Of a stretch of DNA of 64,000 nucleotides, positions 1 through 6,802 are shown piece by piece. The notes under the pieces are model-generated. The model was not told the origin of the DNA and did not search any database. It saw nothing but the letters and a program-made list of their open reading frames with translations. A program made the translations under genes and the position numbers. The stretch is from contig JAFGDH010000031.1 of NCBI GenBank assembly GCA_016932215.1, forward strand, positions 1 to 64,000, read 5' to 3'. This DNA comes from Candidatus Aenigmatarchaeota archaeon (GTDB taxonomy: Archaea > Aenigmatarchaeota > Aenigmatarchaeia > QMZP01 > QMZT01). Each line of letters opens with the position of its first letter. Position 1 is the first letter of the stretch.

Positions 1-25
1 ATATATAAAGGTTTTTCCTTTGCTG

Positions 26-45
26 GACGCAGGTTTGCCTACGTC
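26..45 (-). repeat. Dispersed hairpin repeat, copy 1 (compact form)
   Basis: Inverted repeat with 8-base arms (GACGCAGG and CCTACGTC, one C-A mismatch) around a 4-base loop. Read on the minus strand the stem begins GACGTAGG and is preceded by TTCGAAT, as in other copies of the family. It lies just past the 3' end of the first minus-strand gene. The GACGTAGG arm is identical to that of the copy at 9647-9667. Confidence 0.6.
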
Positions 46-65
46 ATTCGAAACTAAGTAGTTTT

Positions 66-572
66 TTAGTAAGATTGTACCCTTTTTTGGTCACGCCTGT
101 AATGCGATGGCCACACGGCTTCGTATTTGTTTAATCTTTTCACTAATTGGAATGCGTTATCTGAATTAATAAAATCAGTTATTGCGTTTCCCATCAGGAA
201 TATTTGATCCTGCTGTCTCCCCATTGAAGTATCCTTTTTGCTTTCTGCGACGACAATGTTACCTTCCCCTTTCAATAAATAATCCGGAAGCTGGGTGAAC
301 ATCTCCAGAACAAGAAACGTGTCTACTCCGCTGGTTTTTCTTATGCCTATGTGAGAGTAAGCCGCCTCTGGTTGAATATCATTCATGTCTTTGAAATCGG
401 CACCCGCTACCCCGTCAAAAACAAGATTAAAATCCCCTTCCGTTATCATATCGCCTTTACCGAGTCTTTCCAGAACCTGTCTCTGTCTTCTGATGCTCAT
501 CATTTGGTTATAATCGTTTTCCGGGATTCTAAAACCCCTGATATTTATTACTCTCTCTTTCTTTTTTAGCAT
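66..572 (-). CDS. Hypothetical protein, 168 aa
   Basis: I do not recognise this protein. It starts MLKKKERVINIRG and is soluble, with no signal peptide or membrane segment and a charged C-terminal region. The middle (about residues 60-110) looks like an alpha/beta domain, with stretches such as DTFLVLEMF and NIVVAESKK. It is divergent from the small Cys protein at 651 and the two share an AT-rich promoter region. No paralogue is visible in the window. The open frame over 168 codons, the plausible start and the absence of a competing frame support a real gene; the function is unknown. Confidence 0.7.
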   Translation of the reverse strand: MLKKKERVINIRGFRIPENDYNQMMSIRRQRQVLERLGKGDMITEGDFNLVFDGVAGADFKDMNDIQPEAAYSHIGIRKTSGVDTFLVLEMFTQLPDYLLKGEGNIVVAESKKDTSMGRQQDQIFLMGNAITDFINSDNAFQLVKRLNKYEAVWPSHYRRDQKRVQSY

Positions 573-620
573 ATCATCAAATTGGTAATTAGTTTTTTAT
601 TTGAAATCTTTTCCAACAAG

Positions 621-650
621 GTTTATATTTCTCCCCGTTCCTTTCTTAAT
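621..650 (+). promoter_or_regulatory. TATA-type promoter for the gene at 651
   Basis: The AT-rich box GTTTATATTT (621-630) lies about 25 bp before the ATG at 651. This is the spacing expected for a leaderless archaeal transcript and is the main reason to start the gene at 651 rather than at the upstream in-frame codon at 582. Confidence 0.55.
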
Positions 651-860
651 ATGCCGATCGAAGGGTACGTGGAATACCAGAGAAGGGAGTTCTGCAGGGA
701 CGTGAAATGCCCGATACAGATGGAGCTAATGAAGCAGGAAGAGGGCTCTGAAAGGTACGAAGAGATCAGGCAGGAATGCAAGGAAAAATGCCTGTTCACG
801 ACCTGGCAGTTCCACCACTGGCTGATCGACAGGGGTTATTTGATAGTTAGAAAGGAGTGA
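651..860 (+). CDS. Small Cys-motif protein, 69 aa
   Basis: The short soluble protein starts MPIEGYVEYQ. It carries two cysteine pairs, CRDVKC and CKEKC, separated by about 25 residues, then an aromatic and His-rich stretch (TTWQFHHWL). The spaced pairs could bind a metal or form two disulfides in a helical hairpin; I do not know the family. The frame is open further upstream to 582, but that part is low complexity and hydrophobic and contains the TATA box, so I chose 651. Its stop lies 56 bp before the aldolase start, and an open frame connects the two, so they are probably cotranscribed. Confidence 0.65.
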   Translation: MPIEGYVEYQRREFCRDVKCPIQMELMKQEEGSERYEEIRQECKEKCLFTTWQFHHWLIDRGYLIVRKE

Positions 861-916
861 TTGATCGCTTGCATTTTCGAACAAAGCGATCCTTCGCTGG
901 CCAGGAGGTTGTTGAT

Positions 917-1753
917 ATGGACTGGGGAATGAAAAACAGGTTATACAAGATAATAAGGCCGAAGACAGGGAGATCGCTCATGCTGGCGGTCGATCACGGT
1001 TATTTTTTGGGCCCCACTACGGGGCTGGAGGACTGGAAGAAGGCGGTGGACCCGCTTATTCCTTACTGCGATACGCTTTTCGCGACCAGGGGGATGGTAA
1101 GGGCGTGCGTGGACCCGAGGAAGAACGTTCCCATAATGCTGAGGGCTTCGGGGGGCACGAGCATAGTCGGTCCGGAACTGCTTCACGAGGGTATCACCAT
1201 CTCCGTCGAGGACGTCTTGAGGCTGAACGCCGTTGGAATAGGATACTCGATACTGGTAGGGGCACCCTGGGAGAGGGACACGATGCTCGATTTCTCGAAG
1301 TGGGTGGACGACTGCGAACGATACGGACTGATCGCGATGGCCGTAACCGCGGTAGGGAAGGACATGGCCAAGGACGCCAGGTACCTTTCCCTCGCCTGCA
1401 GGATGGCGGCCGAGCACGGCGCCCACATAGTCAAGACGTATTACTGCGACGGGTTCGAGAAGGTCGTTGAGTCATGTCCCGTCCCGATAGTGATGGCAGG
1501 AGGGAAGAAGATCCCGGAGCTGGAAGCCCTCACGATGGCCCACAACGCGATCAGCGCAGGCGCCGTGGGGGTCGACATGGGTCGTAATATTTTTCAGGCC
1601 GACGACCCGGTAGCGATGATCCAGGCCGTACGCGGGCTGATACACAAGAAGATGACCCCGAAGGAGGCTTTGCAGTTCTACAACGAGCACAAGAAGGCCT
1701 CCGGCCCTGCGAAGAAGTCAGGAATAGCGGCCGACGATACGAAGAAAGTGTGA
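917..1753 (+). CDS. LsrF-like class I aldolase (DhnA family), 278 aa
   Basis: This is a TIM-barrel class I (Schiff-base) aldolase of the DhnA/LsrF family. It closely resembles bacterial LsrF, the thiolase acting on 3-hydroxy-5-phosphonooxypentane-2,4-dione. Shared stretches include DWGM..RL at the start, LAVDHGYFLGPTTGLE (about 25-41), AVTAVGKDM (about 140), VKTYY with the presumed Schiff-base lysine near residue 173, CPVPIVMAGGKK (about 189) and GVDMGRNIFQ (about 222). The start at ATG 917 has a ribosome site AGGAGGT at 903-909; the frame is open back to GTG 857, but that start lacks such a site. Archaeal relatives also serve as fructose-bisphosphate aldolase or in aromatic synthesis, so the substrate is uncertain. 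A zinc dehydrogenase follows 10 bp later, with no other lsr genes nearby. Confidence 0.9.
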   Translation: MDWGMKNRLYKIIRPKTGRSLMLAVDHGYFLGPTTGLEDWKKAVDPLIPYCDTLFATRGMVRACVDPRKNVPIMLRASGGTSIVGPELLHEGITISVEDVLRLNAVGIGYSILVGAPWERDTMLDFSKWVDDCERYGLIAMAVTAVGKDMAKDARYLSLACRMAAEHGAHIVKTYYCDGFEKVVESCPVPIVMAGGKKIPELEALTMAHNAISAGAVGVDMGRNIFQADDPVAMIQAVRGLIHKKMTPKEALQFYNEHKKASGPAKKSGIAADDTKKV

Positions 1754-1763
1754 TTCTGATATT

Positions 1764-2747
1764 ATGAAAGTCGCGGTCTATTACAATAACAGCGACATCC
1801 GTGTCGAGGAGAGGGAAAAGCCCGTTCCTAAAGATAACGAGCTACTTGTAAAGGTTCATTCCTGCGGCATATGCGGATCGGATCTCGTCGAATGGTACCG
1901 GCTTCCCAGAGCCCCATTGATTCCCGGTCACGAACTCGGGGGGGAGATAGCGGAAACAGGGGAGATAGTCACCGATTTTAAAGCGGGCGACAGGGTATTC
2001 GTCGCTCCAAAGATAGGATGCGGGGAGTGCAGATACTGCAGAAAAGGGCATCAGTCAGTCTGTCCGAACGTGAAGAAAAGACTGGACGGCGCCTTCGCGG
2101 AGTTCGTGCTCGTACCTGAAGAGATGGTGAAAAAGGCGGTTTTCAGGCTGTCCGAAAGCGTATCGTATGACGAGGCCACGTTCATCGAACCATTGGCCTG
2201 CGTTTACCGTGCGCAAAAGTTCGCCGGCGTCAAAAAAGGTGACAAAGTTCTGATCATCGGGAGCGGGATGTCAGGCATACTCCACATAAAACTCGCCATC
2301 GAAAAAGGAGCGAATGTCACCGCAACCGACATCAATCAATACCGTTTGGATTTCGCGAAGAGATGCGGGGCAACTGCCGTCGCTGGTGGTGAGATCGAAG
2401 GGAAATTCGATGTCGTTATATTATGTGCGGCCGCACTTCCAGCGTTTGAGACCGCGTGGAAGAGCGTGGATACCGGGGGAACCATAATATTGTTCACCGT
2501 GCCGTCCCCGGACAAGCAGGTTGTCGTGCCGGTTAACGATTTCTGGCGGAAAGAAGTGAAGATAATCACTTCATATTACTGCGGTCCTGACGATCTGGAG
2601 GAATCAATGAAATTGATCAGTTCGAAGAAGATCGGAGTTGAGGACATGATCACCCACCGTCTACCTCTCGAAAGGATACAGGAAGGATACCGCCTCGTTG
2701 CAGAGGCTAAAGATTCCCTGAAGGTCATAATCAGGCCGAATGAGTAA
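1764..2747 (+). CDS. Zinc-dependent MDR alcohol/polyol dehydrogenase, 327 aa
   Basis: Medium-chain dehydrogenase/reductase related to sorbitol and threonine dehydrogenases. The catalytic zinc ligands are visible as CGICGSD (about 34-40) and PGHE (about 54), followed by a structural-zinc lobe with four Cys in CGECRYCRKGHQSVC (about 88-102). The Rossmann fold follows with IIGSGMSG (about 170) and the acidic TATD that ends beta-2, which favours NAD over NADP. Length is typical for the family. It starts 10 bp after the LsrF-like aldolase and is almost certainly in the same operon, so the pair probably handles a phosphorylated or free sugar or ketose. The exact substrate cannot be read from the sequence. 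Confidence 0.9.
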   Translation: MKVAVYYNNSDIRVEEREKPVPKDNELLVKVHSCGICGSDLVEWYRLPRAPLIPGHELGGEIAETGEIVTDFKAGDRVFVAPKIGCGECRYCRKGHQSVCPNVKKRLDGAFAEFVLVPEEMVKKAVFRLSESVSYDEATFIEPLACVYRAQKFAGVKKGDKVLIIGSGMSGILHIKLAIEKGANVTATDINQYRLDFAKRCGATAVAGGEIEGKFDVVILCAAALPAFETAWKSVDTGGTIILFTVPSPDKQVVVPVNDFWRKEVKIITSYYCGPDDLEESMKLISSKKIGVEDMITHRLPLERIQEGYRLVAEAKDSLKVIIRPNE

Positions 2748-2774
2748 GAAAAAAAAGAATAAGTTTACGAATTG

Positions 2775-2814
2775 TGAACAAAAAGTTTATAAATCATGAA
2801 CACTAATTATAAGC
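2775..2814 (+). promoter_or_regulatory. Promoter of the MNT-HEPN pair with repeated TGAACA
   Basis: A TATA-like TTTATAAAT lies about 25 bp before ATG 2815. It is bracketed by two similar hexamers, GTGAACA upstream and ATGAACA downstream, a plausible operator for the winged-helix domain of the first protein (autoregulation is inferred only). Confidence 0.4.
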
Positions 2815-3357
2815 ATGAATTTACATAATTTGCTCTCGACCAGGGAGAGAGTGAAAATATTGAAATCGGTCTTGTTTAAAAAAGATGAGATGGGCGTAAA
2901 TAGTGTAGCGAAAGAACTGAAACTGAGCAAGGGGTTGGTTTCAAAATATTTTGACATCCTTTCCAAAGAAAAGGTTATAAGAAAAAGGAATGGGAAATAC
3001 TCCGTTCAAGAGAATTTGAATACAGTTTCGCTTAAAATTCTTATTAATCTTGAGAATTTCGACCCCATGATATTCAGAAAGTTCGGATTTGTCGAATCCG
3101 CCGGCCTTTTCGGGAGCATCGTGAAGGGAAAGAACACGGAGGAATCCGACATCGATTTGTGGGTTCTGGTTGAAAAGACGGGCGAGGAGAATATGGCAAA
3201 ACTCACAGCAGAACTGAAGAAAAAATACTTTAAAATAAATCCGGTTTATCTGACAATTGACAAATTAAAGGTCCTGAAAAGGGAGGATCCAGTTTTCCAC
3301 CACTCGTTGTTTTTCGGTTCAATAACGGTTTATGGTGATGGTATTGAAAAGGTTTGA
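2815..3357 (+). CDS. Winged-helix/MNT nucleotidyltransferase fusion, 180 aa
   Basis: The N-terminal winged helix (about residues 8-65: VNSVAKELKLSKGLVSKYFDIL is the recognition region) is joined to a minimal nucleotidyltransferase. The MNT core is visible as GLFGSIVKGKN..ESDIDLWVLV (about 98-122), the G-S-x(n)-D-x-D signature of the polymerase-beta fold. In the MntA/HepT class of toxin-antitoxin systems the MNT enzyme AMPylates and silences a HEPN ribonuclease. The gene overlaps the HEPN gene by 26 bp, the usual tight coupling of this pair. The fused winged helix suggests that this subunit also represses its own promoter. Biochemical activity here is inferred. Confidence 0.85.
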   Translation: MNLHNLLSTRERVKILKSVLFKKDEMGVNSVAKELKLSKGLVSKYFDILSKEKVIRKRNGKYSVQENLNTVSLKILINLENFDPMIFRKFGFVESAGLFGSIVKGKNTEESDIDLWVLVEKTGEENMAKLTAELKKKYFKINPVYLTIDKLKVLKREDPVFHHSLFFGSITVYGDGIEKV

Positions 3358-3793
3358 TTATGACGAATGCGTGAAGGAAGGTCTGGTTAGAAATGTCCCT
3401 CCTTCCGCGGAGAAAGCGGAAGGGAGCATAAACACTGCAAGGAAATGGATCGAGGAAGCGGAAAAGAATTTTAACACGGAGGCTTTCAAATCATCTGTAA
3501 TGGCTTCCTATCTCGCGATGTTCCATTCCGCGAGGTCAATCATGTATTATGATGGTTTAAGAGAGAAAAGCCATTACTGTATAGCAAGATATCTTGAAGA
3601 TATATATGTCAGGCAGGGATCACTGGAAAGGAAATGGGTGGAACTTCTTGACCACTACAGGGAACTTAGACACGAAGACCAGTACAGCATAAATTTTGTC
3701 GTGACGATGGATGAGGCGGAAACCGCCCTTGGAAAGGCGAAACAATTCGTTGATATAATGGAGAAACTGCTCAACAAGATATCCGGAAATTAA
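3332..3793 (+). CDS. HEPN-domain protein (UPF0332-like), putative toxin partner, 153 aa
   Basis: All-helical HEPN protein of the COG1895/UPF0332 type. It shows the conserved helix SSVMASYLAMFHSARSIMYY (about 50-70) and the R-x-L-R-(x)n-Y motif in YRELRHEDQYS (about 110), which resembles the catalytic Rx(4-6)H region of HEPN RNases, although spacing differs from classic HepT. It overlaps the winged-helix/MNT gene and is translationally coupled. The start could be ATG 3332, ATG 3338 or TTG 3344; GGTGAT at 3334-3339 could serve the last. It is the likely toxin or RNase half of the pair; its role in immunity or stress is unproven. Confidence 0.85.
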   Translation: MVMVLKRFDYDECVKEGLVRNVPPSAEKAEGSINTARKWIEEAEKNFNTEAFKSSVMASYLAMFHSARSIMYYDGLREKSHYCIARYLEDIYVRQGSLERKWVELLDHYRELRHEDQYSINFVVTMDEAETALGKAKQFVDIMEKLLNKISGN

Positions 3794-3804
3794 TGCAAAA
3801 CCTT

Positions 3805-4056
3805 TCATTCCCATTCCAACTGGTAGTGGCTCGAAACGCTCCGGTGGTCGGGTATAACCTTTACAGTTTCGGGCTCTCCGGGAACCAGCTTCAGTTTATT
3901 CTTCCTGCCATCGCCCATGCCATTCAGTTCTTCCGGATAAAGTTTGAAAGTCTTCTTCTCGATCAGCCAGTAATAACTTCCCTCTGGAACGCTTTCTGTC
4001 ACTGTTTCCAGCACAGGGAACGACTTAAGGCAGACTTTCCCGTTCTTATAGCTCAT
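3805..4056 (-). CDS. Hypothetical protein, 83 aa
   Basis: A small acidic-basic soluble protein starting MSYKNGKVCLKSFPVL. I recognise no family; predicted mostly beta (alternating hydrophobic stretches GSYYWLIEK, KLKLVPG, TVKVIPD). The start is well supported by a strong ribosome site GAGGAGGT about 5 bases upstream of the ATG on the minus strand. It is convergent with the HEPN gene. Directly upstream lie two copies of the dispersed hairpin family, the first with a TATA-like sequence in its loop, so the hairpins may be within the promoter or leader of this gene. Confidence 0.75.
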   Translation of the reverse strand: MSYKNGKVCLKSFPVLETVTESVPEGSYYWLIEKKTFKLYPEELNGMGDGRKNKLKLVPGEPETVKVIPDHRSVSSHYQLEWE

Positions 4057-4079
4057 AATTAACCTCCTCTGTTTCGAAT

Positions 4080-4109
4080 GACAGCTTTATGCAACCAATA
4101 TAAGCTGTC
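4080..4109 (+). repeat. Dispersed hairpin repeat, copy 2a
   Basis: Perfect 8-base arms GACAGCTT / AAGCTGTC separated by a 14-base loop. It is preceded by TTCGAAT and followed by GTACGCTTCG, then 18 bp on by copy 2b in the same orientation. The arm GACAGCTT recurs at 47038. Confidence 0.8.
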
Positions 4110-4127
4110 GTACGCTTCGTTTCGAAA

Positions 4128-4157
4128 GACGACTTGATAAAATCAATACAAGTCGTC
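4128..4157 (+). repeat. Dispersed hairpin repeat, copy 2b
   Basis: Perfect 8-base arms GACGACTT / AAGTCGTC with a 14-base loop, preceded by TTCGAAA and followed by ATGCGCTTGC. Its loop resembles the loop of the copy at 10173-10202 read on the opposite strand. Relative to copy 2a the arm bases change in a compensatory way, which preserves pairing. Confidence 0.8.
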
Positions 4158-4373
4158 ATGCGCTTGCTTGCTCCGTTAGAGAAGCAGAATATACTCTCAC
4201 CAGAAGAAAAAGGACCTTTCATCAGAATCACTCAGAAGATGAAGGCCCTCAAAGGAGCACGACCACTACGAGCAGGACGACTACTTGCAAAGAAACTGCC
4301 AGATTCGAAACCTGTCGGAAGTGGTTCATCTTATACACAATTAATTTTTGTCCGGGAACATATTTATGGCTGA
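4158..4373 (+). other. Doubtful open frame, 71 codons, in the 4057-4390 gap
   Basis: The 334-bp gap between the minus-strand genes holds the two hairpins and then an open frame beginning at ATG 4158 (MRLLAPLEKQNIL) and ending at 4373. It uses CGA for arginine repeatedly, unlike the AGG/CGG-rich neighbours, and lacks a ribosome site or TATA box. It may be chance, a decayed gene or part of a transferred fragment. I see no RNA gene in the gap. Confidence 0.25.
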
Positions 4374-4390
4374 TGTGCAGGTTTTTCTGG

Positions 4391-5065
4391 TCATTTCCTC
4401 GCCGTTATCGAGTAGCAGAGCCCGAAATATGGGTTGGGATGCTCCCTGACGAAGCGGAAGCCGATCCTCTCGAGTATCTCCTTCATCTCTTTGAACGTGT
4501 GCGGGTGGAGGATGCTGCCGCTCACCCCTTTCATGATCCCCTCGCCGAATATCTCGATGTCCTTCCTGTGCTCGGGAAGAAGTCCTTTTTTCCGGATGTC
4601 CTCGTAATATGAGTTCAGGACGAGGTTGCTGTTTCCCGGCGTTATTCTCCCGGTTATGGCGAACGTCCCTCCCGGGCGCATGACGCGGAAATGCTCTCTT
4701 AATGCCCCCTCGAACCTCACCACGAAGTGCATCGCGAACATGGAGGTAACTCCATCGAATATCCCGTCGCCGAATGGGAGGATCTCCATGCTGGCGTTTC
4801 TTATAAAAAGATTTTTTTTATACTGTGAACATTTCTTTTTTAGCATCTCCATCGCCTTCCGGCTGGTGTCGAGGGCGTAAACCTTCTGGTCCCTCTTCAG
4901 CAGCTCCAGCGTCACGTTCCCCGTCCCGCAACCGCTGTCCAGCACCGTCCCGAGCCCGCTCATGGCCTTGACATGAAAACCCTTCACCTGACTGTAAATG
5001 GATGAATGCTCAAGGATCCTGTCGTAGGCGTCGAGATACCTGCCTTCCCAGAGAGCGGTGTCCAT
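4391..5065 (-). CDS. Class I SAM-dependent methyltransferase, 224 aa
   Basis: Rossmann-fold methyltransferase of the Methyltransf_11 kind. Motif I is VLDSGCGTGNVTLELL (about 42-57), motif II ends in YALDTSRKAMEML (about 63-75), and the motif IV/post-I region contains DGIFDGVTSMFAMHFV (about 98-113). MRPGGTFAITGR (about 130) is the usual strand-5 turn. There is no membrane segment, so it is cytoplasmic. The substrate is unknown: the family spans quinone, lipid and small-molecule methylation. It is divergent from the phosphoesterase at 5139. Confidence 0.9.
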   Translation of the reverse strand: MDTALWEGRYLDAYDRILEHSSIYSQVKGFHVKAMSGLGTVLDSGCGTGNVTLELLKRDQKVYALDTSRKAMEMLKKKCSQYKKNLFIRNASMEILPFGDGIFDGVTSMFAMHFVVRFEGALREHFRVMRPGGTFAITGRITPGNSNLVLNSYYEDIRKKGLLPEHRKDIEIFGEGIMKGVSGSILHPHTFKEMKEILERIGFRFVREHPNPYFGLCYSITARK

Positions 5066-5138
5066 ATTAAGAAATGGGTTTTGCTGTTAAAAAACTATTT
5101 TTATAAATATAAAAAATTATTTATCAATAAGTGGTAAT
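5066..5138. promoter_or_regulatory. Divergent AT-rich promoter
   Basis: The 73-bp gap between the methyltransferase (minus) and the phosphoesterase (plus) contains TTTTTATAAATATAAA around 5098-5112, about 30 bp before ATG 5139. On the minus strand an A/T-rich box lies a similar distance from 5065. Confidence 0.45.
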
Positions 5139-6005
5139 ATGAGATATGGGTTCATAAGTGACCTTCACGATCACCCGGAGGCACTGGAAGGTATACCCTG
5201 GGACAAGATCGATGAGGTGTACTGCCTCGGAGACCTCGTGGAAAAGGATGTGAACAAAGCCAGGCTTATTATTGATACATTAGACACAAAAGGCGTTAAA
5301 TGTGTTTTGGGCCAGCATGACCGTGCGCTCTTCAGCGAGAGGGATCTCTGGGATTATTATGATCGGATGAAGATGGAAAGTCAGCCTAAAAGGAGTATGG
5401 TAAACTTTCAAAGTGCAAATCACTTGAGGGAAAATATAGGAAAAAGATATATTGACTGGCTCAGGCAATGGGAAGAACGGATAATGGACATTTCACTTGA
5501 GGGTAAGGATTTTGCCATTAAAGCGAAAATAGTCCATGACTGTCTGACCCCCCTTACCGTACATGAATCAATACAAATTGGGTTTGAGGGCAAACAAAAA
5601 TCAAGAATTATTACCCCTTATCACGCAATTAAAAATTTTCTGGCTGACAGAGATTATGATTTGCTGATCCACGGGCACATACACCAACCATCATTTTATT
5701 ATAAAAGGCAGGGAAGGAGCAGGTATATTACGCACAATGATGTAACTGAAGGAACGAAACCGATAAAAATATTGCCCGGGCGCAGGTATATTATTTGTCC
5801 GGGATCCATGTCAGGGGACTCGGGGATTAAGGAAATTCTCAATTCTGGTAATGATTTTGACGATCATGTTAACCAATATTCATTTTTAATAATAGACACG
5901 AGCAGAAGAGGAAGGTACCTTTCAGATACTAATGGAACAATGAAATTCGAATTCCGCTTTGGTTTGAGAAAAGAATCTTATTTGACTGAAAGATTAAGAA
6001 AATGA
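5139..6005 (+). CDS. Calcineurin-like metallophosphoesterase, 288 aa
   Basis: Binuclear metallophosphoesterase. The metal-binding motifs occur in order: DLHDH (8-12), GDLVE (about 31), GQHD in place of the usual GNHD (about 57), a His in KIVHDC (about 131) and GHIHQ (about 178). The Asn-to-Gln substitution in the third motif is notable because that Asn normally contacts metal and phosphate. The inserted region about 65-115 is long and basic. No signal peptide or membrane segment, so cytoplasmic. Relatives act on cyclic nucleotides, Ap4A or phosphoproteins; the substrate here is unknown. Confidence 0.88.
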   Translation: MRYGFISDLHDHPEALEGIPWDKIDEVYCLGDLVEKDVNKARLIIDTLDTKGVKCVLGQHDRALFSERDLWDYYDRMKMESQPKRSMVNFQSANHLRENIGKRYIDWLRQWEERIMDISLEGKDFAIKAKIVHDCLTPLTVHESIQIGFEGKQKSRIITPYHAIKNFLADRDYDLLIHGHIHQPSFYYKRQGRSRYITHNDVTEGTKPIKILPGRRYIICPGSMSGDSGIKEILNSGNDFDDHVNQYSFLIIDTSRRGRYLSDTNGTMKFEFRFGLRKESYLTERLRK

Positions 6006-6035
6006 AATATTATTGATTTTTTAGAACGAATTATC

Positions 6036-6521
6036 TTATTCCCTGCAGTCTTCGCAGACCCACCCGTCTTCCCCTTCCTGCTCCAGGTTCTCGCAGAACT
6101 CCCCGCACTTGTCGCAGAAGCCTTCCGGAGTCGTCTGGTTTTCCAGCTCCGTGACCGCTTCGGTGAACTTCATGTTTATCATTGTGTTCGGGAAATCGTG
6201 CCTGTGCCTGAATGGCGGGAGAAATCTCAGCAGCCGTTTGGCCACTATCTGGTCTACCCCCTTCATCCAGTTGCCTGCCTCGTTCAGGTAGCAGTAAGGG
6301 CAGACTGAAACGGGGTTCGGCTTTCCGCAGTGTATGCAGTCCGTCCCGTGGTTCCTGTTGTAGAAATACCTCTTGAAGCTGTGATGGAACCTCGAGAAGG
6401 AACGAACGAGATGGGTGGGAAGGACTCCCTTGATATCGCTGGCTAAGCAATCAATGCATAGGAAATTCCATATTGGCTCTTTGCAGAGCTTGCATAATAT
6501 AATGTCGTCCATCTTCACCAT
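6036..6521 (-). CDS. Multi-zinc-ribbon protein, 161 aa
   Basis: A cysteine-rich protein with at least four Cx2C knuckles: CKLC (about 10), CIDC (about 23), CIHCG..CPYCY (about 62-77) and CDKCGEFC..CEDC near the C-terminus (about 136-160). A basic, His-rich linker (FSRFHHSFKRYFYNRNH) sits between ribbons. This architecture suggests several structural zinc sites and possible nucleic-acid or protein binding; I know no named family. The upstream intergenic region (6549-6604) has direct repeats and a 12-bp palindrome that may control it. Confidence 0.75.
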   Translation of the reverse strand: MVKMDDIILCKLCKEPIWNFLCIDCLASDIKGVLPTHLVRSFSRFHHSFKRYFYNRNHGTDCIHCGKPNPVSVCPYCYLNEAGNWMKGVDQIVAKRLLRFLPPFRHRHDFPNTMINMKFTEAVTELENQTTPEGFCDKCGEFCENLEQEGEDGWVCEDCRE

Positions 6522-6548
6522 CTTTCGGAGATATATTCGTTTCTGCCA

Positions 6549-6604
6549 TCTGATTTATAGAATGGAATTCTGATTTATAAGGCCCACCTAAAACCAAATT
6601 TGGT
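6549..6604. promoter_or_regulatory. Direct repeat CTGATTTATA and 12-bp palindrome
   Basis: The sequence CTGATTTATA occurs twice, 22 bp apart (about two helical turns), starting near 6550 and 6570. It is followed by the perfect palindrome ACCAAATTTGGT at 6593-6604. On the minus strand this lies 30-85 bp upstream of the zinc-ribbon gene. It looks like a transcription-factor binding region; the factor is unknown. Confidence 0.45.
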
Positions 6605-6696
6605 CTTTACAAAATCTTTTTTATAATTATTTTTTTAGAATAGAAAACCGATAATCATAGGATTTGTCTTAATTCCGGATGCCCGTTGAATTCAAA

Positions 6697-6800
6697 TAAA
6701 TTTATAAGTTTTACAAAAAAAATTGTAAAAGCTTTTAAAACTTACTACTAACATTTTAAGCATCAACCCATCGGCGAAATGGGTTAAAAATCACGTGATT
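6697..6800 (+). promoter_or_regulatory. TATA box followed by three nested palindromes
   Basis: TATA-like AAATTTATAAG (6697-6707) is followed by TTTTACAA-N6-TTGTAAAA (6709-6730), AACCCAT-N7-ATGGGTT (6765-6785) and AATCACGTGATT (6789-6800), immediately before ATG 6803. The first lies where a repressor would block initiation. The second would form a hairpin in the leader. The third includes GTGAT, a partial ribosome site, and could mask it when paired. Autoregulation by the downstream winged-helix protein is inferred. Confidence 0.55.
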
Positions 6801-6802
6801 TT

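Noticed and set aside
917-1753. Autoinducer-2 (lsr) processing operon
   Set aside because: Only an LsrF-like aldolase is present; no LsrK, LsrG, LsrR or transporter genes lie in the window.
4080-4157. Possible start of a CRISPR array (two similar 30-bp units close together)
   Set aside because: Only two units, each an internal hairpin with changing arms; no constant repeat, spacer array or cas genes.
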